This document shows, piece after piece, positions 30,321 to 42,503 of a stretch of 64,000 nucleotides of DNA (position 1 is the first letter of the stretch; each line of letters starts with the position of its first letter). The notes beneath the pieces were generated by a model. It was not told the origin of the DNA. It worked only from the letters and a program-made list of their open reading frames with translations, and did not search any database. This stretch comes from Scatophagus argus (lineage: Eukaryota; Chordata; Actinopteri; Scatophagidae): the NCBI RefSeq assembly GCF_020382885.2, contig NC_058506.1, positions 3,720,001-3,784,000 of the forward strand, read 5' to 3'. The position numbers and the translations under genes were made by a program.

Positions 30321-30419
30321 GCGCGTGGAGCCCCGCTCTCCGCACCACGTTTCCATCAGACCAATAGGCACGGGGATCCACGTCTCCGGCTGCACACCGT
30401 GGACCAGCCTTCACATACT

Positions 30420-31260
30420 CACTAATCTGACACGCGTTTGGCTTGTTGTCTGCTTCCATTGTCAGGTAAGTTAGACAGGAAGAAAATTCGAAGACAATAA
30501 TCTGAACAAATTGTTGACCAGTGAAATGACCAAATTACCTACTTCAGATTGTCCAGGACTTGACAACATTTGCTGTTTATTTTGCACCGCATGAGGAAGT
30601 AGCAAGAATGCAGCCAAAGCTACATTATGCAGAGTATACAAGGAGTTTTGACATAACACCTGTCGAAACTGAACGAGAAAGAAAGCGCTGAGGCACCAAC
30701 AGGTGCCATATTGGCTTTAATTTGAGGTCAGGTGTGGGCATCTACCCTTCTGTCCTGTCAGACACTGAAACTCTGGATGTTCCTCCACAACAAGCTGCCT
30801 GCTGTTACTGCCACTTGCAGACAGCAGTTCAGTATTTTGAAGGTTATTAATTCATAGGCGCTTTCTTATTTGTACAAACAACCATGAAAAAAAGTGCAGC
30901 AGCAGATAAAAAACAGAGAATACAGTATCTAACCTCTCCTCACCTAAACCAACGCAGTTCTCTTTAAAAGCCTTTATTGATTCAGTGGAGGACACCCGTA
31001 TCTTTCCAGGCTGGTGTATGTGTGTGCTTGTGAACTGTCATTAATCATGCCGGGTTTGGCGGTACTCTAAATCTGTCACATTTTAATCAGCACGTTCAGC
31101 TGCTTAGAGATCCAACGGAGCCAGTGTCCCTCAGGATCTACGATTGGGAACTAATTGATCACCAGTCACTCTGAACATTGATTTGTTTGGATTGCCCAAA
31201 GAGACAGAATCTCATCAGCTATTTGACTTAAAGCTTGAGCAGCACCTTACTAGTTAGGAG
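30420..31260. other. Upstream flank of pcp4; nothing coding recognised
   Basis: Single-copy-looking AT-rich sequence with short chance frames only. Confidence 0.4.
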
Positions 31261-31264
31261 CTCC

Positions 31265-31720
31265 CATGATTATTATAGATTTTAGTTAGTTAATTTAGTT
31301 TCTTTACTCTGTTTCCTGATTTATTCCGTAATTTTTCTCCCCTTGTGTCTGGTTTAGTTCTTCATTTCTTGTCTTTGCTTGTTTTCCCTCCTTTTCTGAT
31401 TGTTTACCGCCTTGATTGTGTTCACCTGTGTCTAGTTACCCCTGTTCTCCTTATGTGTTTTGTCAGTTGAATTGCACTTCTAAGCTTTGTGTCATTCTTG
31501 TGCTTCCCTGTGCTTTTGATTCTTGTGATTCCTGTGTTCCCCGAGTTGCCTTTTTGGATTATTTCTTTGTTTGGACTATGTCCTCTGGACTCCTAGCTGC
31601 CATTTGTTTGTACCTGTTTCTTTTTGAGTAAGTTACTTTATTAAAGTCTCCGTGTTCATCTTATCCCTCGTGTTGGTGTCTGCGTTTTGGGGTCCTACGT
31701 TTGTAACTCCTAACAATCCC
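31265..31720 (+). mobile_element. T-rich retroelement end, LTR-like, degenerate
   Basis: The pyrimidine-rich sequence carries words common at fish retroelement ends (TTGATTGTGTTCACCTGTGTC, TTTTTGGATTATTTC, TACTTTATTAAAGTCTCC) and then GTGTCTGCGTTTTGGGGTCC. No gag or pol is attached. The call is from pattern memory, and the boundaries are approximate. Confidence 0.4.
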
Positions 31721-31929
31721 TTTAGAAGGCAGTGGGCTGCAGCAGTAGTGTTGGGAAGAAATGCAGAAAATGCCTTCAAAGCACATTAAAAATTAAAATC
31801 AAAAAAGTATTATATAATTTTATGTTGGTTAGAAGTCTGTCAGCTCATTGCTCATCAAAAGCATGATGACCCTGATGTTTTGCCTTCTAGAAGAATTATT
31901 CTATTTCATGCTGCTCAGGACCTTTTTGT

Positions 31930-32310
31930 TTAATGCTTCAAAGAAAAAAAATTACTGGACAGGACACATGACCACAGTCCACTGCCTTCAACTGAGTACA
32001 GATTTTGCTGCATTACAAATTATTTGTATACTGTTAACATTTGCATACAGGAGTATACAGTTTATGTTTTCATTATTCATTGCACTGTTGCAGTGGAGTG
32101 ACGGAAGTCTAATTTTTGTGCACTGGGGCACAGTCATGCTGGAATAGAAAAGGGCCTTCCACAAACTGTTGCTACAAAGTTGGAATCATAGCATTGTCCA
32201 AAATGTCTTGGTATGCTGAAGCATTAAGATTTCTGCCATAAGGGGTTGAGCCCAACCCCTGAAAAACAGTCCCACACAACACCTGAATTCAGTAATAAAG
32301 AGGTATAATA
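31930..32310. mobile_element. Teleost interspersed repeat fragment (non-autonomous DNA element, family not named)
   Basis: GCATTGTCCAAAATGTCTTGGTATGCTGAAGCATTAAG and the following CCCTGAAAAACAGTCCCA segment match, from memory, a repeat seen widely in teleost genomes. The open frames across 31.8-32.8 kb are explained by it or by chance. Confidence 0.45.
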
Positions 32311-32799
32311 AATCCTAATGTTGTGCTCTTTATGCTCGATATGTAAATAGAAGAAGTTTTCCGTCAACCCAAACAACAAACTAACATGCTGCATGCTGTG
32401 ATTTAAGCCAAGAATATGATTCAAGTTTTAGAAAATACTTTCTGCATCTTTCTTGTTATTTCTAATTGCCCATTCCAAACAGTGATTAAATGCAGCAAAT
32501 AGTGAGGTGTGTCTTCAAAATAAATCCTATTGAAATGCATTGTAAGACGGACTGTGAGTAGGGAATTCAACTTGTATCTGGGAACACGTTCATGTTGTAA
32601 TCCACTCTGCAGTGTGTAGTCAGCCTGATAATGAGACTGAATTGCTGTACACATGATTGAAAAAATCTGAGGCATGGGCAGTAATTCAGAGGTCTGGAAC
32701 CAGGCTGATATCCATTTTTGCTGCATCGTGAACACAATTATGGTAAACACACAAACGGGTCTGTGGGCACGCTGAGTCATTATTGCTGGTGGCAAGAAT

Positions 32800-35700
32800 C
32801 AAAGGCGAAAAGGCAATCATAGGACTCCTCTAAACTGCTTGGACACGTTTTCATTTGCAGCTCATTGATCGAAGCGCTCATTAAAGCTGCGATAGATAAG
32901 AATACAAAATAATGATGTAAACAAGGGGGCACCAGAAAGCTGACAGAGATCTACTGTAATGACTGGGCTCGATCCAGCCTGTAGATAGGCAACTGAAGAA
33001 CATTACTCACTGTTTTCTTTAAATTTGTGGGGTCTCATTAAGGTGCTATACTTTAACACTACCATTCATTATCACATTAGTGCAATTACAGTGGCAACAG
33101 CAACAAGATCATACTGTAGAGGTGAAGGCTGTTTCTGCTTCTATTAGCAGGAAATCTGCCACACTGTCTTACAGCACTGAGAAAGATAACAGGAAGAGGG
33201 TGCTGACAGTCTGTCTGAATCATCAACACAGTTACTATACAGTATGTGTCACAACTGGTGTGACCAGGACAACGGCACCGATGAGACCAGTTCTTTAAAG
33301 TAACCCAGTTCATCTTGTTCAGCCACCAACAGGGAACCGACTCATGAATGACTTGTTTCAGTTTGGTTTTTTATTAATCCCTTCACTACTATTCACAAGC
33401 TTGCTGAATGTAAACAACCAACCGTACTAGATGCCATAATCATGCAAACATAAGCAAAATAGCCGTCATGAACATACCTTTCATTCTTTCAGTCACAATC
33501 GGCTACTCGACCCAGCAGCCAGGGTGCTCATTGCTGCGAGTTTGTGCTTTAAATTACTGTATTAGCAGTACAACAGTCCGTCTCCCCTCACTCATTCTCC
33601 AGCTAAGGGAATGTGTTAACTTATTCCTCTTTAAGAATCGTGAAAAAAGAGCAATTGATGAATCTAACATCACTAGACAACAGAAACAACCCAAATGCAG
33701 ACAATGCAGCTAGAGCTAATCAATGCTTTATTCATGAAAATAAGATGCGGGGCTTACTGGACCATCAGACAGGGTTACACATTTGAATGTACAGGCATCA
33801 GGTTTAAAAGTAATGGCATGGAACAACAGAGCAACACTGATGAACTGGCACAGGCACAATGAATCTATGAGTGGCTGCTGCAGGGCAGATGGGAGTGAAA
33901 GGAGAAAGAACAGGGCAAGCGGTAGACCATGTGGCTAATTGCCACAGGGAAAGGCAGCCGCGTCAAAGAAACAAACACATTTTCCACATAAACTCTTCTA
34001 ATCTACAGCAGGAAGCAGCAGGTTTCATTGGCAATGTGTTACCTATTTTGTGAGAGTTAGAATGTATTGTAAGTTGGAATCCAGCCGAGGCCTAGCAGTT
34101 GATGAACATATTGGCTTTTACGGGGATCAAATCTGCAAACTCTGCCTCCATCTCCTAGAGACGTATTGACAGTGTGACAAAGTGAGCACTCAGTCAGCTG
34201 TGTTCTCTCCTTGCAAGCTAAGTTGCAGGGTTATCCGTTACTAGAAGCATGGCGAGTCTTTCTCTCTGTCAGTCTGACAGTCGCCCAGCTGTATTCTGCC
34301 TCTTCTAATGTTCTGAGCCATTTATAGATAATAGCTGCTACCTTAGGACCTGCTATTTTTGGTATTGTTTCTTTGAAGATGCATCTTTCAGCATTTTTTC
34401 TGACAGTTTTTATTAGTGCATTATACTGTTTGAGGTAAGGTCTAAATCAGTCCCATCTGCATTGCTAATATAAGTCAGCACAACTTCACAGCATGATGCA
34501 GTGTGTTTCACTTGTTTACAAAAGAATTTAAAAAGTATGTGTGATGCTTTGTAACTAACACACACACATGCGCACAAATGTCACAGATTTCTTTTTGATC
34601 AGCACTGGCCTCAGTCAACCTGATTATATAGCAAATAAACACTTCATTTCTGCTGTGGAGTATGTAGTAATGTTCACCAATGCAATGCTGCATTTCTTGC
34701 TGCTTGAGAAGTAAAAAACATCTCCATAGCAACTTTAATCAACCTACCTTGCTACAGTTATGATACTACAAACTGAAATCTGAATGGGTTCTGAATATAA
34801 AAACATAAAATATTTCAAACTTTGTTAAAAATTCAAAGCAAAAATGAATTCTCTAAAAAAACAGTTGTGATTATTGAAGGTGCTAGTGCTGTTTTTACTT
34901 ACAGATAATCTTCAAGTAACATTTCTCACTTTAAACTTGTAAGGTCAACATACAGCACTTTAATTTCCATTATGTTCTGCCAGTCCGTGGCTTATGCCAG
35001 CAGGAGGCACCCATGCCATCCCAGCTCCTTGCACAGAGCCAATTTGATGATTGAAGTCTGCTTTGGGAGATTAATTTGCTAAACATTCCTTATGTAATGG
35101 TAAAACTGCTTAGGGAATGGACCTGAAAGCCAGCATGACCTGACAAGCCACACTATATATGGCTTATCAATAGTCATTACTACAGCTCTATTCATTAATT
35201 CTATTAGTTCTGTTCATTAACTCTTTCAGTCACTGCTAGCGTGCTGTTTAAGTAAGTATCTATGTTTATTAGAGCCAAGAGAGCACCAAACATGATCAAA
35301 TTACAATTCTGTAAACTGCAATAACATAAAATAAAACACAAGATACTTCTTCTGTCACGTCACAGAAAACGTGAACAACCATCTAAAGTAAAGTCAATAC
35401 ACCGTCAATGTTATGTATTGCTATTGATCCCATGTACTGCGAAAGAAGCTAAATGAAAGCAAATATTACAGGCTCTAATGTAATTTTCCAATATGGAAAC
35501 ATAAACAGAGTAGGTAATCTAATTTAGTGTTGGATTTCCCAGATGTGAAGAGTTCTTACTGCTGGCTGTAAGAGCAGAGCCTCACTCCCCATCAAGGCTC
35601 TCTGTGAGCATGTCAGGCTGACACAGCAGCACTCATCACTCCCATCATTTGTCCAGACACTGAAACACAAAACTCAGTGATGCTTGCAGTGGACAAAACT

Positions 35701-37170
35701 GCATGCTTTGATGAGAAGTTCCTGGATCTTCACACATGATTTTCTGCCTCTTATCCAAATCCAGCAGTAGACTATGCAATGTAGCTGTTACAATAAATCT
35801 TTTAAAATCAACAATGGATCAATATCACCATCACTTTTCCATCAGTATTGTTTCTAACTGTACACTACAGCAGCAGAAACTCAGACTGCACTGGTGAACA
35901 CACTCAAGTGGAACATTTGGCAGCAGGAGTTGGTGGAGAAAACTGGATTTATATTCACCATGTGGCCAGAAAACACAACTCCAAATACAGTTGCTGAAAC
36001 AAATACAGTAGCTACTCTGTATCTTGTACTGTAATATTCCCCCAAGTCACACTCCTCCAATCCCCTCCACAAAGGTCCAGGGGACCAGCATTGATTGGTT
36101 TATTATCATTTCAGTGAGGGTGGACACCATCATTTATTTCATTTATCTTTGAGCCATGGCTACCCTTCAGTATTCATTCTGCAAAAGATTTTCATACATA
36201 GCACACCACAATTTAAAAAAAAGAACAAACGTGTTATTGGACAACATTCTCACTATGTTCAGATCAACAGCATATGGCAGCGCATCAGTGGAAAAGATCT
36301 GACACGACCAGAAGAGGGGATAGAAACTTCAGAGAGCCTGGACAGCTGCGCAGTTTGATACATCTAAAATGGATGCAGTTTGCATTTCCTGCAATAGTGT
36401 CATGTTCTCTTGGGTCACGTGATTACAAATCCTTCAATGGCTGCTCAGTGGCTCAGATCTCCTCTTAGTTTCTTGATTGGTGCTTCAGTAGATTTCTGAG
36501 AAGGTAGAACACATGGTATGATTGCAGCTATGGACTATATTTTGGATTGTTGGCACGATGATGAATATCTTAGCTGGATTCTTCTTCCGTCAAAAAAAAA
36601 AAAAAGAAAAGAAAATCATTACACTTAACAACCTGATCTGAGTATTATCTCTTTGTGGTGAAGAGACACCATCAGCTATTACAAAATCAAACACTTACAA
36701 GTTCAGCTTAAATACAGTAGCTTTGTCAGAAAATACCACAGCTCTGAAACTACACTACAGTTTCAAGTTGAACTCCAGCGACTGTTGGAAACGTGACAGC
36801 TGTCTTCACTAGCACTCCTATATGTTCTCTGTGCCAGCAGCGTAAGAGCTGGCCCAATAAACTGGGAAAGAATGTGGCATTAATAATTTCTTGTATCCAG
36901 TAAGCCACATTGAGAAACACGGTACCTTTGATGTTTTTTGATAAGCATAAATGGGAAAGGATAATTTTATGATTGTGTTTCTTTACCAAACATGCGCCAC
37001 CTTTTTTCTGCCAGCACACCAAAACACATTACTTCTGCAGTCAGTGTCACTAATCATTTGTTTTAAAATTGAATAAAGTGACATTTGCATTGCAACATAA
37101 CTATCCAAGCATGTGTGTAAGGCTTACCACTTACTGGTGTTTTCTTTAAAAATCAATCATGTCAATCATT
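32800..37170. other. Intergenic; nothing recognised
   Basis: AT-rich non-coding sequence with only short chance frames. No splice-linked exons, RNA genes or clear repeats were identified. Confidence 0.4.
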
Positions 37171-37436
37171 TTCTATTAATTGGTTAATCGTTTAGTCTAT
37201 AAAATGTCAAAAATTTGAGAAATTCTCCTCACAATTTCCCAAGGTGCAAAATGTTTTCAGTTTGTTTCTTTTGTCCAAACACCAGTCCAAACATGTAAAG
37301 GTTGGCTGCTGTTCTTTGTCATATTTGACAAAGAACAGCAGCCAACCTTTACATTTAAAATGCTGGAACCAGCTTTCCAAAAGTTGGCCACTAATTTTCT
37401 TGCAGTTTATTGATCGGTTCATCCGCTAATTGTGGC
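37171..37436. mobile_element. MITE-like element with TTAATTGGTTAATCG ends and an internal perfect hairpin
   Basis: The left end (TTTCTATTAATTGGTTAATCG) and right end (TTTATTGATCGGTTCATCCGCTAATTG) are diverged inverted relatives, as in a common teleost palindromic element. Inside, 37293-37321 and 37326-37354 are perfect inverted copies (29 bp, 4-nt loop). Confidence 0.55.
37293..37354. repeat. Perfect 29-bp inverted repeat, 4-nt loop
   Basis: The left arm begins ATGTAAAGGTTGGCTGCTG and ends TTCTTTGTCA. The loop is TATT. The right arm is the exact reverse complement. It forms a long hairpin in either RNA strand. Confidence 0.97.
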
Positions 37437-37439
37437 AGC

Positions 37440-40400
37440 ACTATCCTAAATTAGCTTCAACCCCCCAAAAAAGAAAAAAGAAATCCAAACTGAAATCAGA
37501 TGTGGGAGCAGCAGATCTGTGCAAAGATGTATTCATGTCTCATGTTGAGCTTTGGGCAGATGGAGAGTCTGAGTGTTGGAAGTGCTGCATGAATTTGTTG
37601 AGGAATGCAGGGAGGTCATGAATCTGCTGACTGGTCAAACATAGACATCAAGGCTTCTACAAGTTGAGCAGACTGAAGTATTCACAAGATTAAAGCCAAG
37701 AGGCAGACCCCCCCAAATCTCCACTCAGACTTGCAGTGGCGATTAAGTGGTATTAAATCCAGTCATGAATTAAATTAAACCCCTAATTAGTTGGACCTGA
37801 TACTGTGGAACTCTGCCATAGCACAGTGACATCATGTTATGACCTAACTGATACGAACTGATAACTGATAATTGACAAGAATTGCGATCACTGACTTGTA
37901 TCTGATCCTAAAGCTCAACCGGGGTGGGTTTGCTTCCTGCTGGTGCACCTTGGCCAACAGGTCCAGCATAGTTTCATTGCCAGGTGAAGACCATTGGAGT
38001 TGAGCTGACTCAGCAGTGCAAAAACCATGCTGAGTGGTCATATTGAATGTGAACTGCTAAATACATTAGAGAGCAGGATCAGATCTTTAAGGGTGCATCT
38101 CACGCACAGGTACAATTCCCCTGTGAAACGTTTCAATCATTTCAACAGTTTCTGTTTTGCCACTAAAACAATCTGGACTTCCTCCATCAGAAATCTAATT
38201 CACATAAACCCAACTGGAATTATTCTGACTTAACTCTCATATGTCTTTCTTGTGATTAGAGGCGAAAATTCCAGAAAAAATATTTTTTAGTTGGTATGAG
38301 ATTACTTGTGGTTGGAAAACAACCAGCTGGTTCATTAGTGCCTTCATCAGGTCAGCAGTGTCTCTGGTTGCTCATTACAACTCAGCTCTGTCTCTCAGGC
38401 TCTGACTCAAGCAAAAATGAAAGGGCAGTCTGAAAAAATAAATGTATCCTTGTAGCACAAATATGTCATTGTATTTTGTTTCCATTCTTGTGGCCCCAGG
38501 TGATTGCTGCATCCGGTGCCACACACCCTCCTGCACTCACCTTAGTTTCGTATTACTGTTTTACAGTTTATCCTTAATAGATGACTTAGTTTGTTAACCT
38601 GATGCACGTTACATTCACACTGCACATACATCAGTAAACGGATAAAGCCACATAGCTGTTGTTGCATACATCTTACTCAGATTATTTAGCATTGTTAGCA
38701 GTGTGTGCATTATTTTGTATTTGTAGCATATACACCTAATTATCTCCTGTATAGCCACATGTACTTTAGTTTAGTCTTCAGTTAGGTTTGTTGAGGGTAC
38801 TGCTGCTGGTTGCTGCTGGTTGCTGCTGCTCTTGTTAGGCTTGAGTAAGGCCCCTTTCAGACCAAATCTGATTGTTTTCATGTTTTGACATAAGTACTGG
38901 TTAACATGTGTTTGGTGTCATATTGATATAGATACTGTCATAAAGGCCAAAAAAAATTCTATTATGTTGCTTGTTGGTGCCTCAAACAATTGTGCTGCCA
39001 GCAGGGAGGATGGAGAAACCCAAAGAGGGGCCCAAGGGCCAGAAACTGAGCATCCAGGAGGAGTTCAATGACTAAATCACAATACTCTCCCAGGTGTGTC
39101 CTCCCACGCTGTCACAAAACCCTCTGCTAATCGGTGCAATGCCTGATTTGGACTGAATGGGGCTTAAAAGATGCGCCCTCTGAAGCAGAGCTGTTGAATA
39201 TAACAATGTATGAATCAAATTAGACTAAAAATATTCAGTGAGTGCTGACTGTCAGTTTCACGTGGGACACAGAACCCAGTCTCCTGGTGAAAGTCCTCCA
39301 ACTGCAATTTGCATCCATATCATGCAGAGAAGATACAGTTGTTCCTTATTAGCAAACAGTCAAATACATTTTATTGCTGTTTTTGTTTTGCATTGAAGAC
39401 AGAATAAAATGTGACTCCAATAACTGAATGCAAGGACTTTAAAAACTCATGTCACAGGAATGAAAATAAAGTAAAGTGGAGGTCGTATTTAATTAAAGCT
39501 ACGTTATCTTTATGAAAATTATTTTCTCTGGTAAAATACAGGATATTTCCATTTTATTTATTTTAACGCTTTATGGATGAAATAAATATGCTAAAAGAAT
39601 TGGAAAAGTAAAGGTTAATTGGCCCTTATTTCAAAATGTATGTATGCAGTAGACAGTAGAATTTAATTACAAATGGAAATTGGTTTTAGAAGGTACTGAC
39701 AATTTATACATGTAAAATATTCCTTTGTTTGAATCTTTGAATCACTGCTGCGTTTACGGAATTGTTTATTGGTTTATCTCTATTTTATCTTTTCTTAAAA
39801 ACAGGCAACTGATCAGAAAGCAGTCATCTAAGTATTACATTTAAGAAGGATTCAGTTCTCTGACATTTACAGATGCAGAACATTCCCTTTTGATATTCAA
39901 TTTGAATTATAGAACGCTTGAATAAAAATGGTTTCGTACAAATGAACTAAACATAGCCAAAATATAGTTTCGGTATGTTAAGCTACCAACAACCAAGAGT
40001 TTGTGCTGGTACAGCCTCAGCTGTGTCTCCAGCTGTTAAGCTGTTAGCTGCGCTAACTTGGTCTGTGAGGGTGCTGCCCCTGCAAATGCATGCAAATCTT
40101 TATTGTAGCTCTTTCAAAAGCCACATTCAGAAAGGACGCACATTTTTTTGCAAGCTAAATGTCTTTTCAGCATATGTGATTTATGAAGTTTACATTCTGC
40201 TGATACAGCGTTATACAGGCAGTGAACAAAATACATTCCCAGTATACTTTACGTCTCCTCTGCCAACAGCCTTGACGTTAGTCCTTGTTCTGGGTAGATT
40301 CAGTCCTCCCGTATTTCTTCAATCTTTGGAAGCCAAAATAAAGCAACAAGGTGCTGTGCATGTTTCTGCCAAAACCTGTAAACATTTGAGGACATCTTTG

Positions 40401-41200
40401 TCCTCTGTCTGTCTTTACACAATGGTGACATGTCTGTGTTTCTTGAAGCCTGCTTCATCCACAGTGTTGTCGGCACTTCTGTCGCCATTTCTTACAGGGT
40501 TACTCTTTACAATATCAGGCATCTAAAAAATAAAAACACAGCATATTAATAATGTATCTAAGTTTCTTCTCAAAGATATCAAAATGTAACCAGCCTTTTT
40601 TATTTTCTTTTTCATTTCACCAGCCTTTCCTTCCTTGCTATTTCATTTCAATTTCATTAAAGAAAATGTATTTAACACATGTATTGCTGCACTGAAAAGG
40701 CAATCATCTTGAAATTATTAGGCAGTAACTGTGGATTTAAATAAAACATTTGTTTAACAGGCATCTCATTCATTACTTAAATTAACTGAATGACCAAGCA
40801 ATGAATTATCCAAATGTGCCATGCCTGATGAATGACATGTAAAATGATTTGCATCTTTATTATTAAAGATGATAAATTCACATGGCTTGTAATTTCTATA
40901 TTTCATTTGTAAAGGACTTGCAAAGTGATCTGCATAAATCATTATCTCTAAAGTTTTCTGAGGCCATGTAGAAGGATACGCCATGAGCTCAAAGGAATAA
41001 CATGTTTGACTCCACATGGATGAACACTGTGACCCGATGGCCACCATGTTTCTAGTATTCTCTCGAAGCTCTATTTAATGAGCATTGTATAAAGATTATG
41101 GCTGTGTGGGAGAGAGCAGGAAATACATTATAGAATTCATTTTCTATTTTACTGTGGACTTTGGGGCAGAAGTTGAGTATAATATTCATAATTATGTTTC
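37440..41200. other. Intergenic; two weak unexplained frames, no supported gene
   Basis: This holds a 183-codon open frame at 39975-40526 (+) without family resemblance and a 21-codon frame at 39010-39075 (+) with coding-like composition. Neither has a supported gene model. Tandem GGTTGCTGCT words are at about 38807-38830. Confidence 0.4.
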
Positions 41201-41639
41201 TATGTTTTTATTTCCTTGAAATGAGCCTTTTATATCTACAGGGCAGGTACTCTTACACCATGTTTCTACAGTAGCCCAGGACAGACAAACCACAAACTAT
41301 CTTTAAAGAGAGCCTGTCACCATAGGGGAAGGTGAGCCAAGGGGTGATTAATTGGTTATAATTCATTGATTGCAATCTTCAATCATACCACTAGATGCCA
41401 CTAAATCCTCCACACTGGGTCTCTGAAGTGCCCTTTTCATTGGCAGTCAGGCCCTTTTTTAGCCATGTGACTCTAGCAATAGCAATGTTGGTCAGTTAGT
41501 TGGTCCACCACTTGAGGTCACATGACATTGACCTTTTTTTGTGTAGCTATATGTCTGAACAACTGGCAATAGCGCCAAGTGCTTGCCATCCCCTCTCAAG
41601 GTGGATTATAAAAACTCCCTTGATCCCTTGACTTTCCAT

Positions 41640-41835
41640 GCAGTGCCAATGGTGTCGTCATGAAAATTTTTGTTTGTTCCGAGTTTTGCTTTATAACAAA
41701 ACACTTGCAAACCCTCTTACATTAGCCTCGGTTTTACTTTGTGTTTAGTGCTAATCAATAAATATTAGCATGCTAACAGTGAACATGGAAAACCAAACAT
41801 CAGCATTTTAGCATTGTTATTGTGACCCCACCTCA
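41640..41835. repeat. Perciform-type "gctaatcaataaatattagcatgctaac" repeat fragment
   Basis: TTTGTGTTTAGTGCTAAT, ATTAGCATGCTAACAG and CATCAGCATTTTAGCATTG are hallmark words of the same family seen at 12.2, 43.0 and 44.5 kb. Confidence 0.55.
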
Positions 41836-42339
41836 ACAACACCGGAGCCATTTGCCTGGCAAAAGCCGCTGTCAGAGTGCTCACTGGGAGCGACGTCTGC
41901 GAACAGAGAGGAGAGACAGGAGTTTTGAATTGTAGTGACCGAGTGACAGTTTGTTGAATATTTTCATTTAGAACTTGGGTGTTTTTGTGCTCTTGTCAGT
42001 CTTACTTGTTTGACCCTCCGGCACATATCCTGCGTTCACTTGTCCCTCTGTCTGTTCAGCTGCATTGATGCCACCTATCTCGCTCTGTGTTCTCACCCTC
42101 CTACTACAAACAAGCAAGAACAGCAACAGATAATTTTACTCCAAGTGGAAACATGAAGTAGTGGTCAAGGACTAATAAAATATTCAATTTTTTACCTCAT
42201 TTCATCTTGGTAGTTGGGTTCTGGAAAGGATTGTTAAGATGACAAAATGATTAATACAGTAGTATGTATATAGTTACAAAAGTACTGTATGTCAAGTCGA
42301 ACAAAGAGCAGTGAGTTCAGCATCTCTGATCCTTGTCAT

Positions 42340-42503
42340 CTACACGTTTGAAAGTTGTGTTTGACTGTTAATGAGAGCCTTACGTTTTTCTTTCCTGCGT
42401 TTGTAGCAAAAGATGATTCCTAGGATGAGCAAAACCAGTAGAGCAACACCTCCAATGGACACAACCACAGCTATGAGCACAGTCCAGTCAGTGGGCTTGG
42501 GAT
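42340..42503 (-). CDS. igsf5: igsf5 last coding exon: transmembrane span and short cytoplasmic tail
   Basis: Acceptor ...CTGCAATAG precedes 42503. The frame runs D-P-K-P-T-D-W-T-V-L-I-A through the span to K-A-L-I-N-S-Q-T-Q-L-S-N-V. The last residues S-N-V fit a class I PDZ ligand (Ser at -2, Val at 0). A GTAAGG donor-like site inside the exon (GT at 42382-42383) could instead lead to undetected tail exons. Confidence 0.82.

Noticed and set aside
32421..32795. 124-codon minus-strand frame near a repeat fragment
   Set aside because: No family resemblance, mixed hydrophobic composition typical of AT-rich chance frames, no splice partners.
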